Positions 25,478-34,858 of a DNA stretch of 64,000 bases are shown here, piece by piece. Both the position numbers and the translations under genes were made by a program. A model generated the notes under the pieces. The model ran no database searches. It was not told where the DNA came from and saw only the letters and a list, made by a program, of their open reading frames with translations. Source of the DNA: Chthonomonas sp. UBA1950. Lineage in GTDB: Bacteria > Armatimonadota > Fimbriimonadia > Fimbriimonadales > Fimbriimonadaceae. Location: positions 1-64,000 of the forward strand of contig DDEQ01000044.1 of the NCBI GenBank assembly GCA_002336105.1. Direction: 5' to 3'. Position 1 is the first letter of the stretch. Each line of letters opens with the position of its first letter.

Positions 25478-27474
25478 TGAGGCGGTTCATCGCATCGTTA
25501 ACCGGGAAAGTAGTTAGTCACCTGGTCGTCTTGGCACTTCTAGTGCCATTTGTTTCTGTAGCTATGCTGGGACGTGCAACGGCCCAAATTCAGCTGCAGC
25601 CAGCATGGGCGGTCATCGAATTTAAGAATTTAAAGTCATCTGGAACATCATTTGGTAAGAAAGCCGCCGAGGCCGTCCGAAGCGCATATTCAAAAACAAA
25701 TGATTACGACATGGTGTCGCAGGAACAGATCGACCGAGCAGTCAAGACGCTAAGTCTATCGTTGCCACCTGAGGGCACGGTCAACATGCTGAGGATTGCG
25801 CAAGAGGTTCATGCGCAAACAGTTGTTACCGGTGAGATCTCAGATTATCGAATCGACAATGTTGGTTCAGGTAAGCAGGCTCGAGTTGGACTTCGCGTTG
25901 TCGCTTACGATGTCGCTTCAGGCTTGCCTGTAAACGGTTCGTATGTAGCTGGCGAGTCAACGATTCGTTCTGGCGTTGCTGATGAGTCAGTGCTCGTCGA
26001 CGATGCTATCGCTCAAGCCGCTGGTGCAGCAGTGCATGAAATGCAAAGCCGCACACTGCCTAAAGCGACAGTGCTTAACACGCTTTCCAAAACTGCTCTG
26101 ATTAACTCCGGTGCCAGAAGTGGCTTCAAGGATGGTCAGCAGGTGCTCGTATTCCGTGGAAAAGAGCAGGTTGCTACAGCACATATCGTAGACGCTGAGC
26201 CAGATCAAGCCAACATCGCTTTTGATCGAGTAAGTAAGGGCGTACGCCCTGGCGACACGATCCGAGCTGTTTTCCCTATTCCGGAAATTCCTGCAGGTGC
26301 TAAGTTCACTGCTGCTGGTGTTCTCAAAGGTAATCGAAGCCATAACCCTCACGGTAATCCTAGCGGGTTGATCACAACTTTGTTGGTGGTTGGTCTTGTG
26401 GTTGCGTTGTTGAGCAACGGTAACGCAAATAGTACAGATATAGGTGGGCAAGTCAAAGCGCAAGCCGTTAATGATTCGAACTACTGGCCTGGTCCTGCAA
26501 TCCAGATATCCTGGACGACTAACGGATTCTTTAAAGGCAACGGTGTTGTCGGAAACGGTCCTGCAGCGTTCCAGGTCTACCGAAACGATATACCTAACGT
26601 TCCGATCCTGGTAGCTGCTGGTGGTGATCGTTCGATTCTTGATAACGATCAGGTTAAGCCTGCATACGGTTATCTCGATACAGGCGGCGTTGTTGGGGGA
26701 ATCATTTGCAACTATTCCTCTGTGACGAACGCTACAACCGCCGCAACGAACGCTGGTGTCGTAAAAGGTCGCCCTTACACTTACAGTGTCGAAATGGTCT
26801 ATGGTGTTAGCAGTCAAGATATCCCTGGTCAGGGTTCTTCTTCTGGCACTACCTCTGGCGGGACTTCAGGTACGACCTCAAGCTCGTCTGGAACGACGTC
26901 TAGCTCGTCAGGAACTACATCAAGCTCGTCAGGAACCACATCAAGTTCGTCGGGAACTACATCAAGTTCGTCAGGAACTACATCAAGTTCGTCAGGAACT
27001 ACATCAAGTTCGTCGGGTTCAGCCGATACTTGCTACTTCTTGACATCGAAGACTAACTCGGTAGGAACGGCGACAACGTTTGCTCAACCGACCTTGTCAG
27101 CTCCGCTCGAAGGCGCAACGATTCAGTCGGCTACACCGTTCACTGTTGGAACTGTCATCGGAAGCTACAACATTCAAGTGGAGTATGTCTTGCAGGTCTC
27201 TGCTGACATTACATTCACGAAGAATAACACTCGAACGAAGACGTACTCTGCGGTAATCCCTTCGAATACGCAATCGACCATATCACTCGGTGTGATTGAT
27301 CCATCGACTTTCCCTTCGGCTGTACGGTCGCTTGGCAAAGGCTATTGGAGAGTCGGAGTTAGAAACCCGAGCGATAAGCCTGGTCCTCTAGCTGATTCTT
27401 ACACCGGACTTCGTTACATCTTCAGTCTTCCGCGATCCTTCAGTCTCTTTGTTTCGCCGCCAAGTGCGCCATAA
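25477..27474 (+). CDS. CsgG-like exported protein with Ser/Gly/Thr repeat linker
   Basis: A 665-residue protein, GTG start preceded by AAGGAGG. It has a long signal peptide (cleavage likely after ATAQ, about residue 37). Residues of about 40-200 resemble the CsgG/curli-secretion-type domain, with AVIEFKN, then EAVRSAYSKTNDYDMVSQEQ and a VVTGEISDYR strand. A hydrophobic stretch (LLVVGLVVALL, about residue 302) follows. Residues of about 450-515 are an SSSSGTT tandem repeat linker, and the C-terminal 150 residues are a separate beta domain. The N-terminal part probably lies in the envelope; secretion through a pore is not shown. It heads a four-gene run of envelope proteins. Confidence 0.6.
   Translation: MRRFIASLTGKVVSHLVVLALLVPFVSVAMLGRATAQIQLQPAWAVIEFKNLKSSGTSFGKKAAEAVRSAYSKTNDYDMVSQEQIDRAVKTLSLSLPPEGTVNMLRIAQEVHAQTVVTGEISDYRIDNVGSGKQARVGLRVVAYDVASGLPVNGSYVAGESTIRSGVADESVLVDDAIAQAAGAAVHEMQSRTLPKATVLNTLSKTALINSGARSGFKDGQQVLVFRGKEQVATAHIVDAEPDQANIAFDRVSKGVRPGDTIRAVFPIPEIPAGAKFTAAGVLKGNRSHNPHGNPSGLITTLLVVGLVVALLSNGNANSTDIGGQVKAQAVNDSNYWPGPAIQISWTTNGFFKGNGVVGNGPAAFQVYRNDIPNVPILVAAGGDRSILDNDQVKPAYGYLDTGGVVGGIICNYSSVTNATTAATNAGVVKGRPYTYSVEMVYGVSSQDIPGQGSSSGTTSGGTSGTTSSSSGTTSSSSGTTSSSSGTTSSSSGTTSSSSGTTSSSSGTTSSSSGSADTCYFLTSKTNSVGTATTFAQPTLSAPLEGATIQSATPFTVGTVIGSYNIQVEYVLQVSADITFTKNNTRTKTYSAVIPSNTQSTISLGVIDPSTFPSAVRSLGKGYWRVGVRNPSDKPGPLADSYTGLRYIFSLPRSFSLFVSPPSAP
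26881..27018 (+). repeat. 21-bp tandem repeat coding for SSSSGTT units
   Basis: About six and a half near-identical 21-bp units (consensus AGTTCGTCAGGAACTACATC plus one A) encode repeats of Ser-Ser-Ser-Ser-Gly-Thr-Thr. The last units differ by only one or two bases, the first ones more. The array forms a flexible linker and is a likely site of length variation. Confidence 0.85.
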
Positions 27475-27519
27475 AGAAAACTGAGTCAACTAAACTGAAA
27501 AGTAACGAACAAAACAACT

Positions 27520-27553
27520 ACTGTCTTCGTCCGCCTAGTAGGGCGGAGACAGT
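27520..27553 (+). terminator. Imperfect hairpin between the CsgG-like gene and the next gene
   Basis: ACTGTCT (27520-27526) pairs with AGACAGT (27547-27553), and inner CCGCC pairs with GGCGG around a TAGTAG loop, with a four-base bulge. It lies 46 bases after the upstream stop and 22 bases before the next ATG. No U-tract follows, so attenuation or mRNA stabilisation is as likely as termination. Confidence 0.35.
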
Positions 27554-27574
27554 ACCGCTTTAAACAGAAGCAAG

Positions 27575-30397
27575 ATGAACAGCAATTTATCCAAAGCCCT
27601 CGCAATGTCTCTGGTCGGGATTGCGTCAACAGTATCCGCGCTAGCACAAAATAGTGGCTACGATTTCTACTGTTTAGATCCCAACGCAACTCAGCCCTAC
27701 AGCACCGATTTTCTTTTTCAGCACATCTCGAACCCGCTTTGGGAGGCTGGTGTAGGTCTTAGTGGCACCGCACAGTGGATTCCTGGTTGTGACCCAGGTG
27801 GCGCCACAGGAGTGGAGTCTGTCCCTACCGCTGGATCCATAGGCTTCATGAACGGGACACTAGGCAGTTTTCAGGATGACTATCTAGGTACTCCGATAGA
27901 CAACAATCTGACTGTTAACTGGGGTATGAGCCGTTTTGGCTTGCAGTCTGGTGCGGGTTGGAGTTTTGCACGAATTTATGTTGCCGATGCTGCTGGCGCT
28001 TTAACTAGTTATCGGCACTTATCAAATGGATTCCACCTTGCGTATGTCGGTGAAAGCAACCGATATATGTATTGTGATGAATATCTGAATAGCGGGGCCA
28101 TTGCGGTCAGACGAGTTGTAGACGTAATCGGCGATGCTGCACGGGTCACTTGGAATCTTTCAAACAGGACAGCTGCTTCCCAGAATCTAGGCTTATGGTT
28201 TGGGCAATGGGTTGTTCTCTCGACTGATGGACCCAGAGGCTATACTTCACCCTATATCTACTCGCCCGGCTTCCAGCCTTTGATTATGCAGGAGCGTTGG
28301 ACTAGAGGTGTATCGAACCAATTCCCAGACGTCGTCAATTTTGGTTTGAATCAATCGGACTGTTACGGTATGCAAGTGGTCAACGGTCCATCGGCGAACG
28401 TCTCCGATGGATTCGTGAACTCAGACCAGACCCCTGTTGACGAGTTCGTCTTGGGCGATGCGGTCTTTCTTCTGAATGGGTATAAAGCGACCGTAACTGA
28501 TCCGCATTTCAACGATTTTATTTTCCCAGACTCTCTCAATGATGCAAGCTACATCCAAAAATGGAATCCTGTAGCAGTCTCAACAGATGCGGCTAATTCT
28601 TGGGCAAATTCAAGGACCATCACTGCCTACTACCGTAGCACTTGGGGTGACTCTGATTACGCAAACGGCTATGGTGTTACCGTTGATACGCCGAAGGTAG
28701 TCAGCACCAGCCCGGACGACGTCAACACGTTCCAAACTGGAACTGCTTCAGTCCCAGCTAAGATTCGAGTCAACATCGATAACACTGGTGCTTTTGCATA
28801 CGTTCAACGATCCTTCACGATGACAAACGTTAAGGTGACTTTGACTCTGCCGCAGGGAATGCACGCCGTTGGCAACTCTAACAGTCAAGTTTTAGTCAAA
28901 TACATTTCCTCAATCGTCCCTAAGAACATTGGATTTGTTGACTTTGATGTTGAAGTAGACCCTAATGTATACGGGCAAAAAACTTATCAGGTGAAGGTCG
29001 AACCCAATCCAGGTGCTGCTAAGACCATTACAGGCGCTATCAGCGTTGCCGCTACTCCGAAGCTAAATTTGTCGGGTGGAGCAAACTTGGTTGGCTCACC
29101 TTGGCAATATGCAGACGCGACTTGGGACACGATTCTGAGCCCGCTGGTAGTTAACCAAGACTATCAGGCGATCACTTGGGACGCTCAACTTCAGCAGTAC
29201 GTTATTCAAACATCTGCTACTCGCTCTAAGGGAACTTGGTTAATTGCTGCCTCTGATATCGGAACAGTCAGCTTGGGTGGAACCCCAAGACAGCCTGACG
29301 ATCAGCTTGCATCAAGCTCAAACGGTGCTTCAGCATTTGTTGTCTACCCGGGTTGGAACCTTATTGCTAACCCATACAACTACGCTATTCCTATTTCGCA
29401 GATCACAGGTGTGCCCGAGGCTACAAGTCAGGCACTTACATGGAATGAGTTGACCCCGACATATCTTGGTAGCGCACTCAGCTACTACGATCCTCAGCTG
29501 CATACGTATCAGGTTGCAACTGGAACGCCTGCTATGCTTCAGCCAAACACGGGATATTGGATTTACGCGGTCACGAAAGTTACTTTGCAATTCCCACCAG
29601 TCTTCCAGCCTTTCGTAAGAGACATGTCATTGACTGCTGGTATTACCGGGTTCAGACAGACGGCGAAAGATTGGCAACTGCAGTTAGGTGTGCAAACTTC
29701 TACAGCGAGGGACTTGTCGACCTATATTGGTGTTGCGACCGCAGGCACTCGTGCTGCGAAGTTGAGCAGCTACAAGCCTCCAATTTCGCCAAATGCTGAT
29801 GCTGTGCGTGGCTATGTTACAAACACAGCTGGTGCTTCTGTTCAATACGGACAGGATTATCGAAATCAGTCAACCAAACAAAGTTGGGTCTACAACGTAT
29901 ACACCCAGAAAGCTGGATTGACCGCTGTGACCTGGCCAAACATAAGCAGCCTTCCAAGTAACGTTCGCTTGACAATCAAGGACCTCAAGACTGGGCGATC
30001 AGTGGATATGAGAAGGAGCTCAAGCACTTCATACAGTGCACTGAGCAAATCAACAAGATCATTCTTGGTTGAGGCAACTCCTCTTGGCACAACCGCTCTA
30101 AGAATTGGCACTACGAGAACTCAGTATTCGAAGTCCGGTTCTACTCGAACGGCAAGACTTCAATACGTCCTGTCTAACTCTAGTCACACAACGGTTCGCG
30201 TTCTTAAGAACGGCGTTGAGGTTGTCAAACTTGCAGTCGATCAGGTTGATGCAGCAGGCACACGAATACTCTCATGGAACTGTACTAAGGGAATGGGAGC
30301 ACCGGTAGATGCTGGTCAATACGTCTTCGAACTATCATGCGAAGGACCTGCTGGTGATGTAGCGACACGACAAGTTCCGTTTACAGTCGGAAACTAG
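27575..30397 (+). CDS. Large secreted multi-domain protein with C-terminal FlgD-like Ig domain
   Basis: A 940-residue protein with a signal peptide ending near SALAQ (residue 25). The N-terminal 350 residues form an unrecognised domain rich in Tyr, Trp and Gly. A middle part (about 500-680) contains GWNLIANPYN and NTGYWIY, the pattern of beta modules seen in cell-surface proteins of several phyla. The last 90 residues resemble a FlgD-type Ig fold (WNCTKGMGAPVDAGQYVFEL). It is likely exported to the surface or medium. It sits between the CsgG-like gene and an outer-membrane barrel gene on the same strand. Function is unknown. Confidence 0.6.
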   Translation: MNSNLSKALAMSLVGIASTVSALAQNSGYDFYCLDPNATQPYSTDFLFQHISNPLWEAGVGLSGTAQWIPGCDPGGATGVESVPTAGSIGFMNGTLGSFQDDYLGTPIDNNLTVNWGMSRFGLQSGAGWSFARIYVADAAGALTSYRHLSNGFHLAYVGESNRYMYCDEYLNSGAIAVRRVVDVIGDAARVTWNLSNRTAASQNLGLWFGQWVVLSTDGPRGYTSPYIYSPGFQPLIMQERWTRGVSNQFPDVVNFGLNQSDCYGMQVVNGPSANVSDGFVNSDQTPVDEFVLGDAVFLLNGYKATVTDPHFNDFIFPDSLNDASYIQKWNPVAVSTDAANSWANSRTITAYYRSTWGDSDYANGYGVTVDTPKVVSTSPDDVNTFQTGTASVPAKIRVNIDNTGAFAYVQRSFTMTNVKVTLTLPQGMHAVGNSNSQVLVKYISSIVPKNIGFVDFDVEVDPNVYGQKTYQVKVEPNPGAAKTITGAISVAATPKLNLSGGANLVGSPWQYADATWDTILSPLVVNQDYQAITWDAQLQQYVIQTSATRSKGTWLIAASDIGTVSLGGTPRQPDDQLASSSNGASAFVVYPGWNLIANPYNYAIPISQITGVPEATSQALTWNELTPTYLGSALSYYDPQLHTYQVATGTPAMLQPNTGYWIYAVTKVTLQFPPVFQPFVRDMSLTAGITGFRQTAKDWQLQLGVQTSTARDLSTYIGVATAGTRAAKLSSYKPPISPNADAVRGYVTNTAGASVQYGQDYRNQSTKQSWVYNVYTQKAGLTAVTWPNISSLPSNVRLTIKDLKTGRSVDMRRSSSTSYSALSKSTRSFLVEATPLGTTALRIGTTRTQYSKSGSTRTARLQYVLSNSSHTTVRVLKNGVEVVKLAVDQVDAAGTRILSWNCTKGMGAPVDAGQYVFELSCEGPAGDVATRQVPFTVGN

Positions 30398-30412
30398 TCG
30401 GTCAAATCTTGG

Positions 30413-30450
30413 CCCCTCGGTATACAATGCCTAGGGGTCAATCTATTTTT
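30413..30450 (+). terminator. Hairpin plus T-rich tract after the large secreted protein
   Basis: CCCCTCGG (30413-30420) pairs with CCTAGGGG (30430-30437), with one mismatch, and is followed by TCAATCTATTTTT. It looks like a rho-independent terminator 15 bases past the stop. It lies before the ATG at 30463, which supports that ATG rather than the TTG at 30409 as start of the next gene. Confidence 0.55.
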
Positions 30451-30462
30451 AGGTTGCGCTTT

Positions 30463-32592
30463 ATGCGGGCTGTTGTTCAATTTCTAATTCTCTGCCTCGT
30501 ATTCCTTTCCGCTACAGTGAGAGCGGAACAAGGCTACGCACAGCTAAAGGCTTATCCGCTAGTTAGTGTTGCAGACGGTCGTAGCACTGTCACAATCACC
30601 GCAACCGTTGTAGATAGCAAGGGAAAGAGATTAGACGGTGTCGACGTTCTCTTCGATACCACCCTCGGAAGCTTTAGAGAATCCACCGTTACAACAGTTA
30701 ACGGAACTGCCCTAGCGGTTTTAGTCGCTGGTGGAATCCCAGGAACAGCCAAGATCACGGTGACCCCGGTTGGTGGAAGTCCGACGACACTGTCTTACGA
30801 CTTTGTTGCCAGTAGAAAAGAGCTCGACAGTGCTAGAGAATACGTCGAGGTTTTTTCACCGAAGAAAATTGAGTACACCCTCGACAATAAAGTGATTGAG
30901 GCATCTGCGGCTGATAAAGGTGTCACCGTTGCCTATCGAGACGTTGTCATCACTGCCGAGGATATCCAGTACGATATCAACACCTTTATGGTGCGTGCGC
31001 GTCATGCGCAATTGAAAATCGGTAGGAACGAGCCGAGGAACTACTACGAACTGTGCTTTTGGCTAAAAGAGCGGCATGGTTATGGAACAACAACCTACCG
31101 GTCGACTTACGGACAAATTCCCGTACTAGTTGGGCGCGAGCTTGTGTTTCGAAGCCTCGACGAAAATGGAAAGATCGTCCCTGCCTATGAAAAAGAGAAG
31201 TTTGGTGTCGTTGAGATATTCCGAGATCGGATTCGCCCTCCGCGTTCGGCGGTCGACCAAGACCTTTTTGAGTTTAAGGAATACCTTGATCGTACTTCAT
31301 CCATTGCGGCAGAACGAGCAGTAGTCTTTCCGCAAAGAGGAATTCAGTTTCAACGGGCTGAGATCTACGTTGGTGAGGCGAAGGTTATCAAGCTCTCGCT
31401 CTATGAATTGAACTTTGCAGAGGCTCACACGCCGCTGATTACGGAGTCTCTTCTCAATATTAACGATAATCAGATTGCTCTGAATTATCCGCACTATTTG
31501 TCATTAAAGCCCGGTGGATCGAGCTTGCTGAGGTTCCGTACGGGCGAGCGCTATGGTCGATCCTATGGCGCGAACAATGGCGCTTTTCTAGACTATGAGC
31601 TCAATTGGAGCAAGGGTGATGACGTTGATGGTAATTTCACCATTACGGGGCTCGCTCGAAGCGACTGGGGTATTTCAGCTCGGCACTTCATGAGGCTTGA
31701 TCCTCAAACGACGACTTCATTTAGCGTAGATTCACCCAGTCACAATGGTCTTGTTGGCTACGGAAGTCTCGGACACCAGTTCGTTGGGTTTCAGATGAAT
31801 CTGAGCGGTACGATGTCTCGCACTTGGCAGGGATTCAAGAATGACACAAGGGATTTGAGTCTATCTCTGGAGAAAGATCCGATAAAGGTTGGAAAACTCC
31901 CCATCACGTTCACATATGGCGCAAATGTTCGCGATAACACTCAAACAACAGCAGTGCCGATCTACGATGATGCAACGAGTACATGGTCGGAAACCACCCA
32001 AACGAAGAATCAGCAAGGTGCAGGGTTATCTCTAAGGTTTCAAACTGAAAGACTGAACATGTCTCGGTCGACCACATTTTCGGCCTCAACATACTTCAAT
32101 CAGTTATGGAGTAGCGTTCAAACGATCCCGCTTGAGGTTCGAACAAATCTATACATCACCAATCGCTTTAGTAGGGCGTTTAACCTGACTACAACCTATG
32201 GATTTGTGAAGGGGGGGTTCGCTGACACTCTCGGAAATCATCGAATCTCTTTTCAGGCTTCCTACGAATTCGGCAACTTCACAACAAGATTGATGAACAG
32301 TCAAACGATTGATCGGTGGCTTAACAAGAGTTATGCCGGCAACAGTCAATCGAGCATATTCGGAGATACTTCCTACCGATTCAATGATAAGTTTAGGGTG
32401 CTTTATATGCACACCTTCAATCAGTCTCGCGTGCAAGGTGTGGGTCTCGATGGGCTTTCATACTATCGAGACTATGATTTTCTAGACTATTCATTTGCCC
32501 TGGGCTACAAGGTCGGTTGGCGTGAAGTTGGCTTGACTTGGTCAAACCAAACCAAGAGAATTGGTATTCAGCTGTTGGGGACGAGCTTCTGA
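30463..32592 (+). CDS. Ig-like plus beta-barrel outer membrane protein
   Basis: A 709-residue exported protein with a clear signal peptide (hydrophobic core FLILCLVFLSA, cleavage near VRAEQ). A bacterial Ig-like domain of the invasin type follows (VSVADGRSTVTITATVVDSK). The middle part (EASAADKGVTVAYRDVVITA) resembles the repeated strands of OstA/LptA-type domains. From about residue 360 there are alternating amphipathic strands and the chain ends in Phe (IGIQLLGTSF), the outer-membrane barrel signature. LptD-like architecture is possible, but I do not claim LptD. An upstream terminator favours this start. The TGA overlaps a CTG start of the next gene. Confidence 0.6.
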   Translation: MRAVVQFLILCLVFLSATVRAEQGYAQLKAYPLVSVADGRSTVTITATVVDSKGKRLDGVDVLFDTTLGSFRESTVTTVNGTALAVLVAGGIPGTAKITVTPVGGSPTTLSYDFVASRKELDSAREYVEVFSPKKIEYTLDNKVIEASAADKGVTVAYRDVVITAEDIQYDINTFMVRARHAQLKIGRNEPRNYYELCFWLKERHGYGTTTYRSTYGQIPVLVGRELVFRSLDENGKIVPAYEKEKFGVVEIFRDRIRPPRSAVDQDLFEFKEYLDRTSSIAAERAVVFPQRGIQFQRAEIYVGEAKVIKLSLYELNFAEAHTPLITESLLNINDNQIALNYPHYLSLKPGGSSLLRFRTGERYGRSYGANNGAFLDYELNWSKGDDVDGNFTITGLARSDWGISARHFMRLDPQTTTSFSVDSPSHNGLVGYGSLGHQFVGFQMNLSGTMSRTWQGFKNDTRDLSLSLEKDPIKVGKLPITFTYGANVRDNTQTTAVPIYDDATSTWSETTQTKNQQGAGLSLRFQTERLNMSRSTTFSASTYFNQLWSSVQTIPLEVRTNLYITNRFSRAFNLTTTYGFVKGGFADTLGNHRISFQASYEFGNFTTRLMNSQTIDRWLNKSYAGNSQSSIFGDTSYRFNDKFRVLYMHTFNQSRVQGVGLDGLSYYRDYDFLDYSFALGYKVGWREVGLTWSNQTKRIGIQLLGTSF

Positions 32593-34403
32593 TTGCGGGC
32601 CGGCTCATCGCGGCACTTTGCGGAGTGTTTGTGGTGTCGGTTGCAATTGCGCAACCTTTCGGACGATTCGGATATCAAGCGGCTCCGACTGCCCCAAGAT
32701 TTGTCTTTGAGTCAAAGGGATTTCGGAGCCAGCATCCTAGTGCCGATCTTCTAAAGTTCGAAATTCCTGTTAATGCCTTTAAGGCAAGTCTCACTACAGA
32801 TATTGTTCAGACCTGGCAGTGCAATGCAAGAGAGTGGTGCCCTTCAAAAATCCGAACCAATTTACTGAGTCCCGGCTTCGAGTTGTTCTGCCACCAAGGG
32901 CTTCGTCTAAAGTTGTCATGTAGCAGCAGCCCGTACTTGTCTTGGTTTGAAGGTTCGGTTCGAGCCGGTATTCCAACACCTGCAGTATCTTGGTGCGTTC
33001 TGTCCTTTCGTGATGCCCAGCCGCCACTCATTTTTGGATTTTTGGGTGGAAAAGGAAGCATGGTTATCAAGGGAAGCGCTGGTGACTTTTCAGTTGAGAC
33101 CAACTCGAACTACGTTGGCTGGATTAGGGTTGGGCTTCCAGAAGGGTTGAATCCGGACGCAGCTAACACGGCTGCCGCCCTAGGAAAGCTGAGTCAGAAG
33201 GCAAAAGACGGTGAAGAAGTTTGGACCCGGACTTCTCCAGCATTACTGAAATCTGAAATTGAGGACACTGACACTGGAGTCGATGTCACCTATACGTTCG
33301 ACTCTAGTCAGGTCTTGATGCCAGAACCCTTAACTCTGGCGGAAGGAGGCGGATACCTTCTTAAAATTCGATCCCCACACCATCCTGCGCCTTGGCAAGA
33401 TGATGAATCGCCTCAAGAGCTAACCGACGGGAATGAGCTCAAGGTCCATTTTCCGATGGAGCGGCCTTTAATAGGGCGAGCGATTGGTATCGGAAGTTCG
33501 GGGCAAGAACCACTTTCTAGCGTTTCCTATCTTGATCTTTCTGGTGTTGTTGCTTTGGGTTGCGAAAATCTTCTTGCAACCAGAGACGCACAAACTGCGA
33601 CTTTGTGTGAAACGACGATGACGGAATATCTGAACCAGGTTCCATATCATCGAGAGCCACTAACTGCGCAACTATTACCATTTAGCTCGAATGGAAATGG
33701 ATTGGATCTATGTGCTTCGCAGGCATTTCTGATGCAGTGCATTTCGACTGCAAAAGGAAATCAAGATCAGAACTCTCTCCTCACTTCGCTGTCTACCAGG
33801 CTTGACTGGGCGACATGGCGATATGTTGGAGTACTTGACAAAATTTCTGATCGGGCGCTTGCTTTAGGTTCGGCTGCTGCTGCAATGTCAACGGACAAGA
33901 CTCATCGATTAAATGGAGCTAGAATGATGGCTGGTCTATCTGCCCAGTACGGTTTGGTGCATTGGCGTGCAAAGCATGGCAAAACCGATACTGAAAGAAC
34001 GGTTTACGAGCCCTTGAAGGGGCTTAGAAATTCGCTTTTCAGAGTGGAAGGGTATGAGAAGACATCTTCTGACTTTGACCGACTTTTACTCAGTCCAGTA
34101 AGAATCTTAAGCTCCGAGTCATTGACTCTCAAGCAAGAAGATCCATTCGTCATCGCCAGCTGGCCAACAATTGATGCCCGGTCGAGTGTGATGAATTTAA
34201 TCGCTTCGAAAGATCTGAGCGTTACAATTCAGCACAACCTTAGAAAGGCTACCTTTGAGGTGAACGATAGTTCATTTGATATCAGCTACGCGGCGGCAGA
34301 GTCCGGAACTTGCGCCGTTTTTTGGAATTGGCCCAAACTTAAACTACCTAAGGTTGTTCCTGTGCCGGCATATTCCGACAACCCGACCATTGCACATTCA
34401 TGA
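32589..34403 (+). CDS. Hypothetical exported protein coupled to the barrel gene
   Basis: About 604 residues from a CTG at 32589 in CTGA, overlapping the upstream stop. The N-terminus (LLIAGRLIAALCGVFVVSVAIAQ) is a good signal peptide; an ATG at 32538 would place 17 polar residues before it and overlap the upstream gene by 55 bases. The mature part has no family motif; Cys, Trp and Pro are well represented, and the C-terminal half looks helical with an ALALGSAAAAMS segment. It may work with the barrel protein. Its stop is followed at once by the phosphatase start (ATGA). Confidence 0.55.
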   Translation: MIAGRLIAALCGVFVVSVAIAQPFGRFGYQAAPTAPRFVFESKGFRSQHPSADLLKFEIPVNAFKASLTTDIVQTWQCNAREWCPSKIRTNLLSPGFELFCHQGLRLKLSCSSSPYLSWFEGSVRAGIPTPAVSWCVLSFRDAQPPLIFGFLGGKGSMVIKGSAGDFSVETNSNYVGWIRVGLPEGLNPDAANTAAALGKLSQKAKDGEEVWTRTSPALLKSEIEDTDTGVDVTYTFDSSQVLMPEPLTLAEGGGYLLKIRSPHHPAPWQDDESPQELTDGNELKVHFPMERPLIGRAIGIGSSGQEPLSSVSYLDLSGVVALGCENLLATRDAQTATLCETTMTEYLNQVPYHREPLTAQLLPFSSNGNGLDLCASQAFLMQCISTAKGNQDQNSLLTSLSTRLDWATWRYVGVLDKISDRALALGSAAAAMSTDKTHRLNGARMMAGLSAQYGLVHWRAKHGKTDTERTVYEPLKGLRNSLFRVEGYEKTSSDFDRLLLSPVRILSSESLTLKQEDPFVIASWPTIDARSSVMNLIASKDLSVTIQHNLRKATFEVNDSSFDISYAAAESGTCAVFWNWPKLKLPKVVPVPAYSDNPTIAHS

Positions 34404-34858
34404 GAGTTCTATTTGTCTGTTTAGGAAATATCTGTCGGAGTCCAATGGCAGAGGCCGTATTCTTCCAGATGGTCGCCGAGGCGAATCTGAGTGATCGAAT
34501 TGAGATCGATAGTGCTGGCACCGGGAATTGGCATGAGGGTGAGCCGCCCGACCGAAGAACCATCTCGACGCTAAAAAAGCACGGCATTGAATGGCGCACA
34601 AAGGCAAGGCAAGTTAGGGCGTCGGATCTGGCAGGGTGGGATTATGTTGTTCCGATGGATCATAGCAATGAACGCGATTTGCTTCAACTTGGCTACCCGG
34701 CAGAGAAAGTACACCTCATGATGTCTTTCGATTCAGAAGCGACAAGCGACGAAGTGCCAGATCCATATTACGGATCGATTTCTGACTTTGAATATGTTTA
34801 CGAAATCCTCCAACCAGCTTGCTCTGGTTTATTGGAAGAGATCAAACTACACCTCTGA
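34400..34858 (+). CDS. Low-molecular-weight protein tyrosine phosphatase
   Basis: A 152-residue phosphatase with the CX5R catalytic loop (VCLGNICRSPMAEAVF, Cys at residue 7) at the N-terminus and the general-acid motif VPDPYYG near residue 120, as expected for the family. It may dephosphorylate tyrosine kinases of surface polysaccharide systems or arsenate-like anions; nothing nearby decides. The ATG overlaps the upstream TGA by four bases. Its 3' end overlaps the convergent MFS gene by 12 bases. Confidence 0.9.
   Translation: MRVLFVCLGNICRSPMAEAVFFQMVAEANLSDRIEIDSAGTGNWHEGEPPDRRTISTLKKHGIEWRTKARQVRASDLAGWDYVVPMDHSNERDLLQLGYPAEKVHLMMSFDSEATSDEVPDPYYGSISDFEYVYEILQPACSGLLEEIKLHL

Noticed and set aside
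25987..26817. A 276-codon minus-strand frame inside the CsgG-like gene
   Set aside because: It is antisense to a well-supported gene with signal peptide and domains, and the translation shows no hydrophobic or domain pattern.
26881..27018. Repeat array considered as CRISPR
   Set aside because: The units are contiguous without spacers, keep the reading frame and code for SSSSGTT.
30463..32592. LptD assignment for the barrel protein
   Set aside because: The Ig-like domain and total length do not fit LptD well, and no lpt genes are near; only barrel plus Ig was kept.
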